64,000 bases of DNA, from the NCBI RefSeq assembly GCF_022815725.1, contig NZ_JALGRF010000017.1:1-64000 (forward strand), in the 5' to 3' direction. Position 1 is the first letter of the stretch. Each line of letters starts with the position of its first letter. The position numbers and the translations under genes are program-made. The notes below the pieces were generated by a model, which was not told where the DNA came from, made no database searches, and saw nothing but the letters and a program-made list of their open reading frames with translations. The DNA is from Streptomyces sp. APSN-46.1 (GTDB taxonomy: Bacteria > Actinomycetota > Actinomycetes > Streptomycetales > Streptomycetaceae). Positions 26,012 through 33,911 of the stretch are shown piece by piece.

Positions 26012-27925
26012 ATGGAGACCGCGACTTCGCTGGCGATCAGTCAATTCTCGGACTACTTACGGGGTTTGACGCGGAGACTGGACCCCGGGGCGGGCTGGTA
26101 CGGAGAGTTCCTGCGGCGGGACCCGGAGGGGATGCGGGCCTGCCTGAACGGGGTGGCGATGCCGCCGTGGGACGTCGTGGAGTCGCTGCTGCTGGACGCG
26201 GGCGCTCAGGCCCCGGAGGCGGAGTACGCGGCCGGGCTGCGGGCGGCGGCCGTCACGGCGTGGGACCTGCGGCCGGGCGGGGTCGAGGAGCTGCGGAACC
26301 TGCTGACGGCGGCGGTCGCCGAGCGCGCGGCATCACGGGCGGCCCTGCGGAACCTGACGGCGCGGCTCGCGGTGGCGGCGGACCCGGCAGAGGCGGACGC
26401 CCTGGCCCGGGAGCTGCCGTGGGCCCAGGACGACGCGGCCAGGGCTGCCGCCCGCTACGAGGACCTGACCTCCCGCCTCACCGCGACGCCGCACCAGCGG
26501 CCATCCCCGCCGAACCAACCACCCCCCGCCCAGCCCGCCCACCCAACCCAGCCCCAGCCCAGCGCCCAGCCCGAACGGCAGCCCGAAGCGCAGGCCGGGC
26601 GGCAGGCCGAGGGGCAGGCCGGGCGACAGGCCGAGGGGCAGGCTAGGGCGCAGGCCGGGCGGCCGACCGAGGGGCAGGTTGAGTGGCTGGCCGAAGCGCA
26701 GACTGAGTGGCCGACGCAGCAGGCCGGGGCTCGGGCTCAGTGGCCGACCCAGGCGCAGGCTGAGGCACTGGCTGAGTGGCCGGCCCAGGCCCAGGCGCAG
26801 GCTGAGGAGCAGTTTCAAGCCGAGCGGCCCACCGAGGGGCAGGTGCGGGGAGCGGGGACGACCAAGGGCCAGGCCCCGGCGCAGGCCGAGGCCGAGCCGC
26901 CGGTCGGGCGGGCCGAGGGGCGGTGGCTGCGCGGTGCACGGCGGGCCGGCGGGGCCAGGTACGCGGGCGCGGCGGTCCCGGAAGCCCAGGCGTTCACGCC
27001 GCCACCGGGCCACCCGGCCGGTGCCACCGCGGCGGAAGCCGACCTCCCGGCTCCGCGCGGAGCCCGCTTCGCCCTGCCGGAGCCGAAGCATCGCCCGACC
27101 GCCGCCACACCCCCGACCCCCGCCATCCCTGCCGCGCCTGAGGCCCCGGGCATGCCCGCAGCCTCCGCCGCGCCTGCGGCCTCCGGCATGCCTGCGGCCC
27201 ACGGGGCGTCTGCTGCGCCCGGTATGGCCCCGGCCCACGGCGCGTCTGCGGCCCCCGGCATACCCCCGGCCCACGCCGCGCCCGCGGCCCCCGGTATGCC
27301 CCCGGCCCACGCCGGGCGTCAGGGCGTTGCCGCGTCGCCGGACGACGGCCCAGCCGGGGTCGGGGTGTGGGGTGGGGCCGTGCGCGGGGAGCGAGGGGGG
27401 CCGGCGATCGGGGGGTTTGTCGGGGAGTTGGTCATGCTGCGTGCGCGCGGTCGCAGTGGTGAGGCGCACGTGTTGCTGTGCGAGGCCGCCGCCTGGCCCG
27501 CCGAGCGGTGGCCCGGGCTCGCCTCGGAGCTCGGGCGGGCCGGCCTGGCGGCCGACTGGGCCACGCTCCTCTGGGAGGCGGCGGCCTCGCTCCCGCCCGA
27601 GCGGCTCGCCGCGGCGGCCGCCGCCCTCGGCGAGGCCGGCCGGGACGCCGACTGCGACACCCTGTTGCGCCAGGGCGTCGCCCGCCCCACCGCCGAGATC
27701 GCGGACGCCGCACAGGCCCTCGGCGCCGCCGGCCGTACCCGCGAGGCCGACGCCCTGCTCGGCGCCTTCGTCCGCGTCCGCACCGCGGAAGAGGCGGCCG
27801 CCCTCGCCCGCCGCGCCCCGCAGTGGTTCGCCCCGCGCCTGCTCCGGGCCGCCCGGGCGATCTCCGCGAGCAGCCACCGGGATCTGGTGCACGCCCTGCG
27901 CGTGGCCGGGATCGGCGCGGCGTAA
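26012..27925 (+). CDS. Low-complexity protein with degenerate HTH N terminus and helical C terminus
   Basis: 637 residues in three parts. (1) 1-160: FSDYLRGLTRRLDPGAGWYGEFLRRDPEGMRACLNGVAMPPWDVVESLLLD resembles, in short pieces, the divergent XRE-like HTH common in actinobacterial regulators. (2) 163-440: extremely Gln/Ala/Pro/Gly-rich, with Trp-Pro-Thr-Gln and AEGQAGRQ repeats, then a 12-residue repeat. (3) 470-637: alpha-helical repeats of about 33 residues (LGRAGLAADWATLL, LGEAGRDADCDTLL, LGAAGRTREADALL). Codon 16 is TTA, so expression probably needs bldA. Start at ATG 26012 after rejecting an upstream GTG with no ribosome site. Function unknown; a regulator or scaffold is possible. Confidence 0.75.
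   Translation: METATSLAISQFSDYLRGLTRRLDPGAGWYGEFLRRDPEGMRACLNGVAMPPWDVVESLLLDAGAQAPEAEYAAGLRAAAVTAWDLRPGGVEELRNLLTAAVAERAASRAALRNLTARLAVAADPAEADALARELPWAQDDAARAAARYEDLTSRLTATPHQRPSPPNQPPPAQPAHPTQPQPSAQPERQPEAQAGRQAEGQAGRQAEGQARAQAGRPTEGQVEWLAEAQTEWPTQQAGARAQWPTQAQAEALAEWPAQAQAQAEEQFQAERPTEGQVRGAGTTKGQAPAQAEAEPPVGRAEGRWLRGARRAGGARYAGAAVPEAQAFTPPPGHPAGATAAEADLPAPRGARFALPEPKHRPTAATPPTPAIPAAPEAPGMPAASAAPAASGMPAAHGASAAPGMAPAHGASAAPGIPPAHAAPAAPGMPPAHAGRQGVAASPDDGPAGVGVWGGAVRGERGGPAIGGFVGELVMLRARGRSGEAHVLLCEAAAWPAERWPGLASELGRAGLAADWATLLWEAAASLPPERLAAAAAALGEAGRDADCDTLLRQGVARPTAEIADAAQALGAAGRTREADALLGAFVRVRTAEEAAALARRAPQWFAPRLLRAARAISASSHRDLVHALRVAGIGAA
27149..27316 (+). repeat. 36-bp tandem repeat inside the low-complexity gene
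   Basis: Four complete 12-residue units plus two thirds of a fifth: GMPAASAAPAAS, GMPAAHGASAAP, GMAPAHGASAAP, GIPPAHAAPAAP, GMPPAHAG. DNA copies have drifted at third positions, so the array is not brand new, but unit number probably varies between strains. Confidence 0.85.
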
Positions 27926-28036
27926 ACCGCCCGCCTCCTGACCGCAAACGACCACGGGACGACGTAACGTGATCGACTACTCCAACCGCGCACGGCGGTC
28001 TTGCCCCACGGAGTGACGAGGCCTACCTTCAACTCC

Positions 28037-28061
28037 CTACGTACTCCGTCTACGTGCGTAG
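28037..28061. promoter_or_regulatory. CTACGT repeats and palindrome upstream of pyrimidine genes
   Basis: CTACGTA at 28037 and the palindrome CTACG-TG-CGTAG at 28050-28061 form a direct-repeat/palindrome pair with 13-base phasing, 32 bases before the first gene of the operon. Candidate operator or part of the promoter; the regulator is not identified. The rest of the 167-base gap upstream holds nothing I can name. Confidence 0.35.
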
Positions 28062-28092
28062 AAGTCGGCGTTCCCGTCGCGAGGAGCAGCTC

Positions 28093-28935
28093 ATGGCCCA
28101 AGTCGTCCGCGCCGCGCTGGTCCAGGCCACCTGGACCGGAGACACCGAGTCGATGATCGCCAAACACGAGGAGCACGCCCGCCGGGCCGCCGCCCAGGGC
28201 GCGAAGATCATCGGGTTCCAGGAGGTGTTCAACGCCCCCTACTTCTGCCAGGTCCAGGACCCCGAGCACTACCGCTGGGCCGAGCCCGTCCCCGACGGTC
28301 CCACCGTCCAGCGGATGCAGGCGCTGGCCCGCGAGACCGGCATGGTGATCGTCGTACCGGTCTTCGAGATCGAGACCGAGGGCTTCTACTACAACACCGC
28401 CGCCGTCATCGACGCCGACGGCAGCTACCTCGGCAAGTACCGCAAGCACCACATCCCCCAGGTCAAGGGCTTCTGGGAGAAGTACTACTTCCGCCCGGGC
28501 AACCTCGGCTGGCCCGTCTTCGACACCGCCGTCGGCCGGATCGGCGTCTACATCTGCTACGACCGCCACTTCCCCGAGGGATGGCGCCAGCTCGGTCTCG
28601 CCGGAGCCCAGCTGGTCTACAACCCCTCCGCGACCCACCGCGGCCTCTCCGCGCACCTGTGGCAGCTGGAACAGCCCGCCTCGGCCGTCGCCAACGAGTA
28701 CTTCATCGCCGCCATCAACCGGGTCGGCCGGGAGGAGTACGGCGACAACGACTTCTACGGCACCAGCTACTTCGTCGACCCGCGCGGCCAGTTCGTCGGC
28801 GACGTCGCCAGCGACAAGGAGGAGGAACTCCTCGTCCGCGACCTCGACTTCGACCTGATCAAGCAGGTCCGCGAGCAGTGGGCCTTCTACCGCGACCGCC
28901 GCCCCGACGCCTACGGAGGACTCGTACAGCCGTGA
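28093..28935 (+). CDS. Carbon-nitrogen hydrolase (beta-ureidopropionase / N-carbamoylputrescine amidase-like)
   Basis: 280-residue nitrilase-superfamily amidase. Catalytic Glu in GFQEVFNAPYF (about 45), Lys in YRKHHIPQ (about 118), Cys in YICYDRHFP (about 156). Its position before a class III aminotransferase and dihydropyrimidinase makes the likely reaction hydrolysis of N-carbamoyl-beta-alanine (or beta-aminoisobutyrate) to the amino acid, CO2 and ammonia; the sequence alone would also fit N-carbamoylputrescine amidase. ATG at 28093 follows GAGGAG. It overlaps the aminotransferase start by four bases. Confidence 0.87.
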   Translation: MAQVVRAALVQATWTGDTESMIAKHEEHARRAAAQGAKIIGFQEVFNAPYFCQVQDPEHYRWAEPVPDGPTVQRMQALARETGMVIVVPVFEIETEGFYYNTAAVIDADGSYLGKYRKHHIPQVKGFWEKYYFRPGNLGWPVFDTAVGRIGVYICYDRHFPEGWRQLGLAGAQLVYNPSATHRGLSAHLWQLEQPASAVANEYFIAAINRVGREEYGDNDFYGTSYFVDPRGQFVGDVASDKEEELLVRDLDFDLIKQVREQWAFYRDRRPDAYGGLVQP

Positions 28936-30224
28936 CCAACCCGATCCCCCTGCACAGCCGGCACAGCTCCGTCATGCCCGACTGGCTCGCGCTCTACTAC
29001 GACCGCCCCATCGAGCTCACCCACGGCGAGGGCCGCCACGTCTGGGACGCCGACGGCAACCGCTACCTCGACTTCTTCGGCGGCATCCTCACCACGATGA
29101 CCGCCCACGCCCTGCCCGAGGTCACCAAGGCCGTCTCCGAACAGGCCGGGCGGCTCATCCACTCCTCCACCCTGTACCTGAACCGGCCGATGATCGAGCT
29201 GGCCGAGCGCATCGCGGCCGTCTCCGGCATCCCGGACGCCCGGGTCTTCTTCACCACCTCCGGTACCGAGGCCAACGACACCGCCCTGCTGCTCGCGACC
29301 GCGTACCGCCGCTCCAACCAGGTCCTGGCGATGCGCAACAGCTACCACGGCCGGTCCTTCTCCACCGTCTCCATCACCGGCAACCGCGGCTGGTCCCCGA
29401 CGAGCCTCTCGCCGCTCCAGACGTACTACGTCCACGGCGCGGTGCGCACCCGCGGACCCTTCGCGGCGCTGCCCGACGCCGAGTTCACCGCCGCCGCCGT
29501 CGCGGACCTCGAAGACGTCCTCGGCCAGGCCCGCGGGGGAGTGGCCGCCCTCATCGCCGAACCCGTCCAGGGCGTCGGCGGGTTCACCTCCCCGCCCGAC
29601 GGCCTCTACGGGGCCTTCCGCGAGGTCCTCGACCGGCACGGCATCCTCTGGATCAGCGACGAGGTGCAGACCGGCTGGGGGCGTACCGGCGACCACTTCT
29701 GGGGCTGGCAGGCACACGCCCAGAACGGCCCGCCGGACATCCTCACCTTCGCCAAGGGCATCGGCAACGGCATGTCCATCGGCGGCGTCGTGGCCCGCTC
29801 CGAGGTGATGAACTGCATCGACTCGAACTCCATCTCCACCTTCGGCGGTTCCCCGGTCACCATGGCGGCCGGCGTCGCGAACCTCGCGTACCTGCTGGAA
29901 CACGACCTCCAGGGCAACGCCCGCCGCGTCGGCGGCCTGCTGCTGGAGCGGCTGCGCGTCATCGCCGCCACCGTGCCGGCGGTACGGGAGGTCCGCGGCC
30001 GGGGCCTGATGGCCGGGCTGGAGCTGACGGAGCCCGGCACCGACCGGGCCGACCCGGAAGCGGCGTCCGCCGTACTGGAGGCCGCCCGGGCGGGGGGCCT
30101 GCTGATCGGCAAGGGCGGCGGCCACAACACCAGCGTGCTCCGCATCGCGCCACCGCTCTCCCTCACCGTCGCCGAGGCGGAAGAGGGCGCCGAGATCCTC
30201 GAACAGGCCCTGCGCACGGTGTGA
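28932..30224 (+). CDS. Class III aminotransferase (beta-alanine type)
   Basis: 430 residues, PLP fold type I. SGTEANDTAL (about 110) for phosphate binding, ISDEVQTGWGR with the Asp contacting the PLP ring nitrogen (about 240) and TFAKGIGNG with the Schiff-base Lys near 275. In context it should move the amino group of beta-alanine or 3-aminoisobutyrate to a keto acid, giving malonate semialdehyde or methyl derivative. The GTG start overlaps the amidase stop (GTGA). Confidence 0.88.
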   Translation: MTNPIPLHSRHSSVMPDWLALYYDRPIELTHGEGRHVWDADGNRYLDFFGGILTTMTAHALPEVTKAVSEQAGRLIHSSTLYLNRPMIELAERIAAVSGIPDARVFFTTSGTEANDTALLLATAYRRSNQVLAMRNSYHGRSFSTVSITGNRGWSPTSLSPLQTYYVHGAVRTRGPFAALPDAEFTAAAVADLEDVLGQARGGVAALIAEPVQGVGGFTSPPDGLYGAFREVLDRHGILWISDEVQTGWGRTGDHFWGWQAHAQNGPPDILTFAKGIGNGMSIGGVVARSEVMNCIDSNSISTFGGSPVTMAAGVANLAYLLEHDLQGNARRVGGLLLERLRVIAATVPAVREVRGRGLMAGLELTEPGTDRADPEAASAVLEAARAGGLLIGKGGGHNTSVLRIAPPLSLTVAEAEEGAEILEQALRTV

Positions 30225-30272
30225 CACCGGCAGGGCGACCGACCCGATCCGAGCCCCTGGGGGGAGACGCAC

Positions 30273-31673
30273 ATGACCATCCGCACCCTGATCCGCGGCG
30301 GTCTCGTCATCACGGCCGCCGACGAACTCCACGCCGACGTGCTGATCGAGGACGGCCGCGTCGCCGCCCTCGCGGAGCACGCCTCGGCGGCGGCCGAGGC
30401 GTGGACGGCCGACCGTACGATCGACGCGAGCGGGAAGTACGTCATCCCCGGCGGGGTGGACGCGCACACCCACATGGAGCTCCCCTTCGGCGGCACCGCC
30501 GCCTCGGACACCTTCGAGACGGGCACCCGGGCGGCCGCCTGGGGCGGCACCACCACCATCGTCGACTTCGCCGTGCAGAGCGTGGGCCGCTCCCTGCGCG
30601 AGGGCCTCGACACCTGGTACGACAAGGCCGACGGCCGGTGCGCCATCGACTACGCCTTCCACATGATCCTCTCGGACGTCAATGCGGGGACCCTGAAGGA
30701 GATGGACCACCTCGTCGGGGAAGGCGTCACCTCCTTCAAACTGTTCATGGCCTACCCCGGCGTCTTCTACAGCGACGACGGGCAGATCCTGCGCGCCATG
30801 CAGCAGGCCTCCGGAAACGGCGGGCTGATCATGATGCACGCCGAGAACGGCATCGCGATCGACGTCCTCGTCGAACAGGCCCTGGCGCGCGGCGAGACCG
30901 ACCCCCGCCACCACGGCGAAGTGCGCAAGGTGCTGCTGGAGGCCGAGGCCACCCACCGGGCGATCCAGCTCGCACGGGTCGCCGGCTCCCCGCTGTACGT
31001 CGTCCACGTCTCGGCGGAGGAGGCGGTGGCCGAACTGGCCGCCGCCCGCGACAAGGGCCTGCCCGTCTTCGGGGAGACCTGCCCGCAGTACCTCTTCCTG
31101 TCCACCGACAACCTGGCCGAGCCCGACTTCCAGGGCGCCAAGTACGTCTGCTCCACCCCGCTGCGCCCGCGCGAACACCAGGCGGCGCTCTGGCGGGGCC
31201 TGCGGACCAATGACCTCCAGGTGGTCTCCACCGACCACTGCCCGTTCTGCTTCCGCGGCCAGAAGGAGCTCGGCCGGGGCGACTTCTCCAAGATCCCCAA
31301 CGGGCTGCCGGGGGTGGAGAACCGGATGGACCTCCTCCATCAGGCCGTCCTGGACGGCCACATCAGCCGTCGCCGCTGGATCGAGATCGCCTGCGCGACC
31401 CCGGCCCGGATGTTCGGCCTCTACCCCCAGAAGGGCACCATCGCGCCGGGCGCCGACGCCGACATCGTCCTCTACGATCCGCACGCCGAGCAGGTCATCT
31501 CCGCCGAGACGCACCACATGAACGTGGACTACTCGGCGTACGAGGGCAAGCGGATCACCGGACGCGTCGACAGCGTGCTCTCGCGCGGCGAACTCGTCAT
31601 CGACCGGCGCGAGTACACCGGCCGGGCCGGCCACGGGGTCTTCGTCTCCCGCTCCACCTGCCAGTACCTGTAA
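30273..31673 (+). CDS. hydA: Dihydropyrimidinase
   Basis: 466-residue cyclic amidohydrolase opening 5,6-dihydrouracil or dihydrothymine (and hydantoins). Metal motifs: DAHTHMELPFGG (about 66), carboxylated Lys in SFKLFMAYPG (about 155), His in IMMHAEN and VVHVSAEEA, and Asp in STDHCPFC (about 320). Length is normal. A strong GGGGGGAG ribosome site precedes the ATG. With the amidase and aminotransferase it gives the later steps of reductive pyrimidine catabolism. Confidence 0.92.
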   Translation: MTIRTLIRGGLVITAADELHADVLIEDGRVAALAEHASAAAEAWTADRTIDASGKYVIPGGVDAHTHMELPFGGTAASDTFETGTRAAAWGGTTTIVDFAVQSVGRSLREGLDTWYDKADGRCAIDYAFHMILSDVNAGTLKEMDHLVGEGVTSFKLFMAYPGVFYSDDGQILRAMQQASGNGGLIMMHAENGIAIDVLVEQALARGETDPRHHGEVRKVLLEAEATHRAIQLARVAGSPLYVVHVSAEEAVAELAAARDKGLPVFGETCPQYLFLSTDNLAEPDFQGAKYVCSTPLRPREHQAALWRGLRTNDLQVVSTDHCPFCFRGQKELGRGDFSKIPNGLPGVENRMDLLHQAVLDGHISRRRWIEIACATPARMFGLYPQKGTIAPGADADIVLYDPHAEQVISAETHHMNVDYSAYEGKRITGRVDSVLSRGELVIDRREYTGRAGHGVFVSRSTCQYL

Positions 31674-31687
31674 GGAGTTGTGGTCCC

Positions 31688-32689
31688 TTGGACTTCGGCC
31701 TCGTCCTGCAAACCGACCCGCCCGCCTCGGCGGTCATCAGCCTCATGAAGCGCGCCGAGCGCAACGGCTTCCGCTACGGCTGGACCTTCGACTCCGCCGT
31801 GCTGTGGCAGGAGCCGTTCGTCATCTACAGCCAGATCCTGGCCAACACGCAGAAGCTGCACGTCGGCCCGATGGTGACCAACCCGGGCACCCGCACCTGG
31901 GAGGTCACCGCCTCCACCTTCGCCACCCTCAACGACATGTACGGCAACCGCACCGTGTGCGGGATCGGGCGCGGCGACTCGGCGATGCGGGTCGCCGGAC
32001 GCAAACCCAACACCCTGGCCCGGCTCGGCGAGGCCATCGACGTCATCCGGGACCTCGCCGAGGGCCGCGAAGCGCTGGTCGACGGCAACCCGGTCCGCAT
32101 TCCCTGGATCCGGGAGGGCAAGCTCCCGGTGTGGATGGCCGCGTACGGCCCGAAGGCCCTCGCCCTGGCCGGGCAGAAGGCCGACGGGTTCATCCTCCAG
32201 CTCGCCGACCCCTACCTCACCGAATGGATGATCCACGCCGTCCGCGAGGCCGCCGCCGAGGCCGGACGGGACCCGGCCGCGATCACCATCTGCGTGGCGG
32301 CCCCGGCGTACGTGGGCGACGACCTGGCCCACGCCCGGGACCAGTGCCGCTGGTTCGGCGGAATGGTCGGCAACCACGTGGCCGACCTGGTCTCCCGCTA
32401 CGGCGAGCACTCCGGCATGGTTCCGGAGGCCCTCACCGAGTACATCAAGGCCCGTCACGGATACGACTACAGCCACCACGGCCGCGCCGACAATCCGTCC
32501 ACGGACTTCGTCCCGGACGAGATCGTCGACCGCTTCTGCCTGCTGGGCCCGGTGGAGGCGCACATCGACAAGCTCCGCGCCCTGCGCGACCTGGGGGTCG
32601 ACCAGTTCGCCGTCTACGACATGCACGACGCGAAGGAGGCCACCATCGACGCCTACGGACAGCACGTCATCCCGGCGGTCAACGGCTGA
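31688..32689 (+). CDS. LLM-class F420-dependent oxidoreductase (TIGR03842-like)
   Basis: 333-residue TIM-barrel protein of the luciferase-like family. N-terminal DFGLVLQTDPPAS, GPMVTNPGTR and GIGRGDSA loops match F420-using members, and LPVWMAAYGPKALALAG is the typical barrel-end segment. I use a TTG start at 31688, ten bases after AAGGAG; no ATG or GTG fits. Position directly after dihydropyrimidinase is conserved in actinobacteria as I recall and suggests a reduction in pyrimidine catabolism, but no substrate is proven. It ends 11 bases inside the convergent siderophore decarboxylase gene. Confidence 0.82.
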   Translation: MDFGLVLQTDPPASAVISLMKRAERNGFRYGWTFDSAVLWQEPFVIYSQILANTQKLHVGPMVTNPGTRTWEVTASTFATLNDMYGNRTVCGIGRGDSAMRVAGRKPNTLARLGEAIDVIRDLAEGREALVDGNPVRIPWIREGKLPVWMAAYGPKALALAGQKADGFILQLADPYLTEWMIHAVREAAAEAGRDPAAITICVAAPAYVGDDLAHARDQCRWFGGMVGNHVADLVSRYGEHSGMVPEALTEYIKARHGYDYSHHGRADNPSTDFVPDEIVDRFCLLGPVEAHIDKLRALRDLGVDQFAVYDMHDAKEATIDAYGQHVIPAVNG

Positions 32690-33911
32690 CGTCGCCGGTC
32701 AGGAAGTGGAAGCCGGGCCGCGGGTGCATCAGGAAGTCGTGGTGCGAGATGTTCCACGCGTAGGCGCCCGCGAGCCCGAAGGCCACCCGGTCACCGGCCC
32801 GCAGGCCGGGTGCGGCCACGTGCCGGGCCAGCAGGTCCTTCGGGGTGCAGAGCTGGCCGGTGAGGGTGACCCGCTCCGCACCGGCGGCCGGCCTCGGCCA
32901 GGGGTGGGGCCACTCGCTCACGGGAACGATGCTGGCGGGCTGGTCGTGGCCCTTGGTCGCCGGGGTGCGCAGGTGGTGGGTGCCGCCGCGCACCACGGCG
33001 AACTCCTCGCCGTGGCTGTGCTTCACGTCCAGCACCTCGGTGGCGTACCAGCCGCAGTACGCGGTCACCGCGCGCCCCGGTTCGATCCGCAGGGTGAGAT
33101 CCGGGTGCGCGTCCGCGAGCCTGCCGAGGCCCGCCCCGTACGCCGTCCAGTCGAAGCGGCCCTCCGGGGCCGCGTAGTCGACGCTCATGCCGCCGCCCAC
33201 GTTGACCTCGGCGAGCCGGATCCGGTGCCGAGCGGCGAGGTCGGCGGCCCAGGCCACGATCGACTCGGCGACCGCGAGCTGCTCCGGGGCGTCGAGGCCG
33301 CTGGCCAGGTGGGCGTGCACGCCCAGCAGCTGAAGCTGCGGGTAGGTGCCGTCGGTGAGCAGGCGGACGGCCGTGTCGGCCTCGGCCGGGTCGAGGCCGA
33401 AGGGAGTCGGGCGGCCTCCCATGGTCAGCGAGCTGCCTTCGAGGGAGGCGGCGGCCAGGGGGAGGTTGAAGCGGAGCAGGACTCCGGGGCGGGGCGGGCG
33501 GCCGGTCGCCCCGGGGGCGGTGCGCGCGGCGAGAGCGGCCAGCATGTGGAGTTCGTGCAGGCTCTCGACGTGGAAGCGCTCCACGCCCAGTTCGAGGGCG
33601 GTCGTGAGCTCGGAAGCGGTCTTGCCCGGGCCGCTGAAGGCCAGCGGGCGGCCCGGCATCGCCTTGGCGACGTGGGCGAGTTCGCCGCCGGAGGAGACCT
33701 CGTAGCCGTCGACGTACGGGCCGAGGGCGGCCAGGATCTCCGCCTCCGGGTTGGCCTTGGCCGCGTAGTACAGCTCGACCCGCTCCGGGAGGGCGGCCCG
33801 TACGGCGGCGGCGTGCTCGCGCAGCGCCGTCAAGTCGTAGAGGTAGGCGGGCAGTTCGGCGCTGTCGAGGGTGAGGAGGCGGTCGCGCGCCGCGGGTGTC
33901 GGGTTGGTCAT
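32679..33911 (-). CDS. Type III PLP decarboxylase of the siderophore operon
   Basis: 410 residues of the alanine-racemase/ornithine-diaminopimelate decarboxylase fold. PLP Lys in YYAAKANP (Lys 52), Gly-rich NVGGGMSVDY (about 250), EPGRAV for phosphate (about 287) and a C-terminal FGLAGAYAWNISHHDFL. It belongs with the decarboxylases of NIS siderophore clusters such as SbnH and AcsE, which act on an amino acid or a citryl-amino acid intermediate. Last gene of the operon, overlapping the upstream NIS gene by four bases. Substrate unknown; a free amino acid or a pathway intermediate are both possible. Confidence 0.87.
   Translation of the reverse strand: MTNPTPAARDRLLTLDSAELPAYLYDLTALREHAAAVRAALPERVELYYAAKANPEAEILAALGPYVDGYEVSSGGELAHVAKAMPGRPLAFSGPGKTASELTTALELGVERFHVESLHELHMLAALAARTAPGATGRPPRPGVLLRFNLPLAAASLEGSSLTMGGRPTPFGLDPAEADTAVRLLTDGTYPQLQLLGVHAHLASGLDAPEQLAVAESIVAWAADLAARHRIRLAEVNVGGGMSVDYAAPEGRFDWTAYGAGLGRLADAHPDLTLRIEPGRAVTAYCGWYATEVLDVKHSHGEEFAVVRGGTHHLRTPATKGHDQPASIVPVSEWPHPWPRPAAGAERVTLTGQLCTPKDLLARHVAAPGLRAGDRVAFGLAGAYAWNISHHDFLMHPRPGFHFLTGDVSR

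Noticed and set aside
26333..27955. A long minus-strand open frame opposite the low-complexity protein.
   Set aside because: It is an artefact of extreme GC bias: Arg/Gly/Leu-rich sequence with no motif or ribosome site, while the plus-strand frame has a conserved N terminus and helical C terminus.
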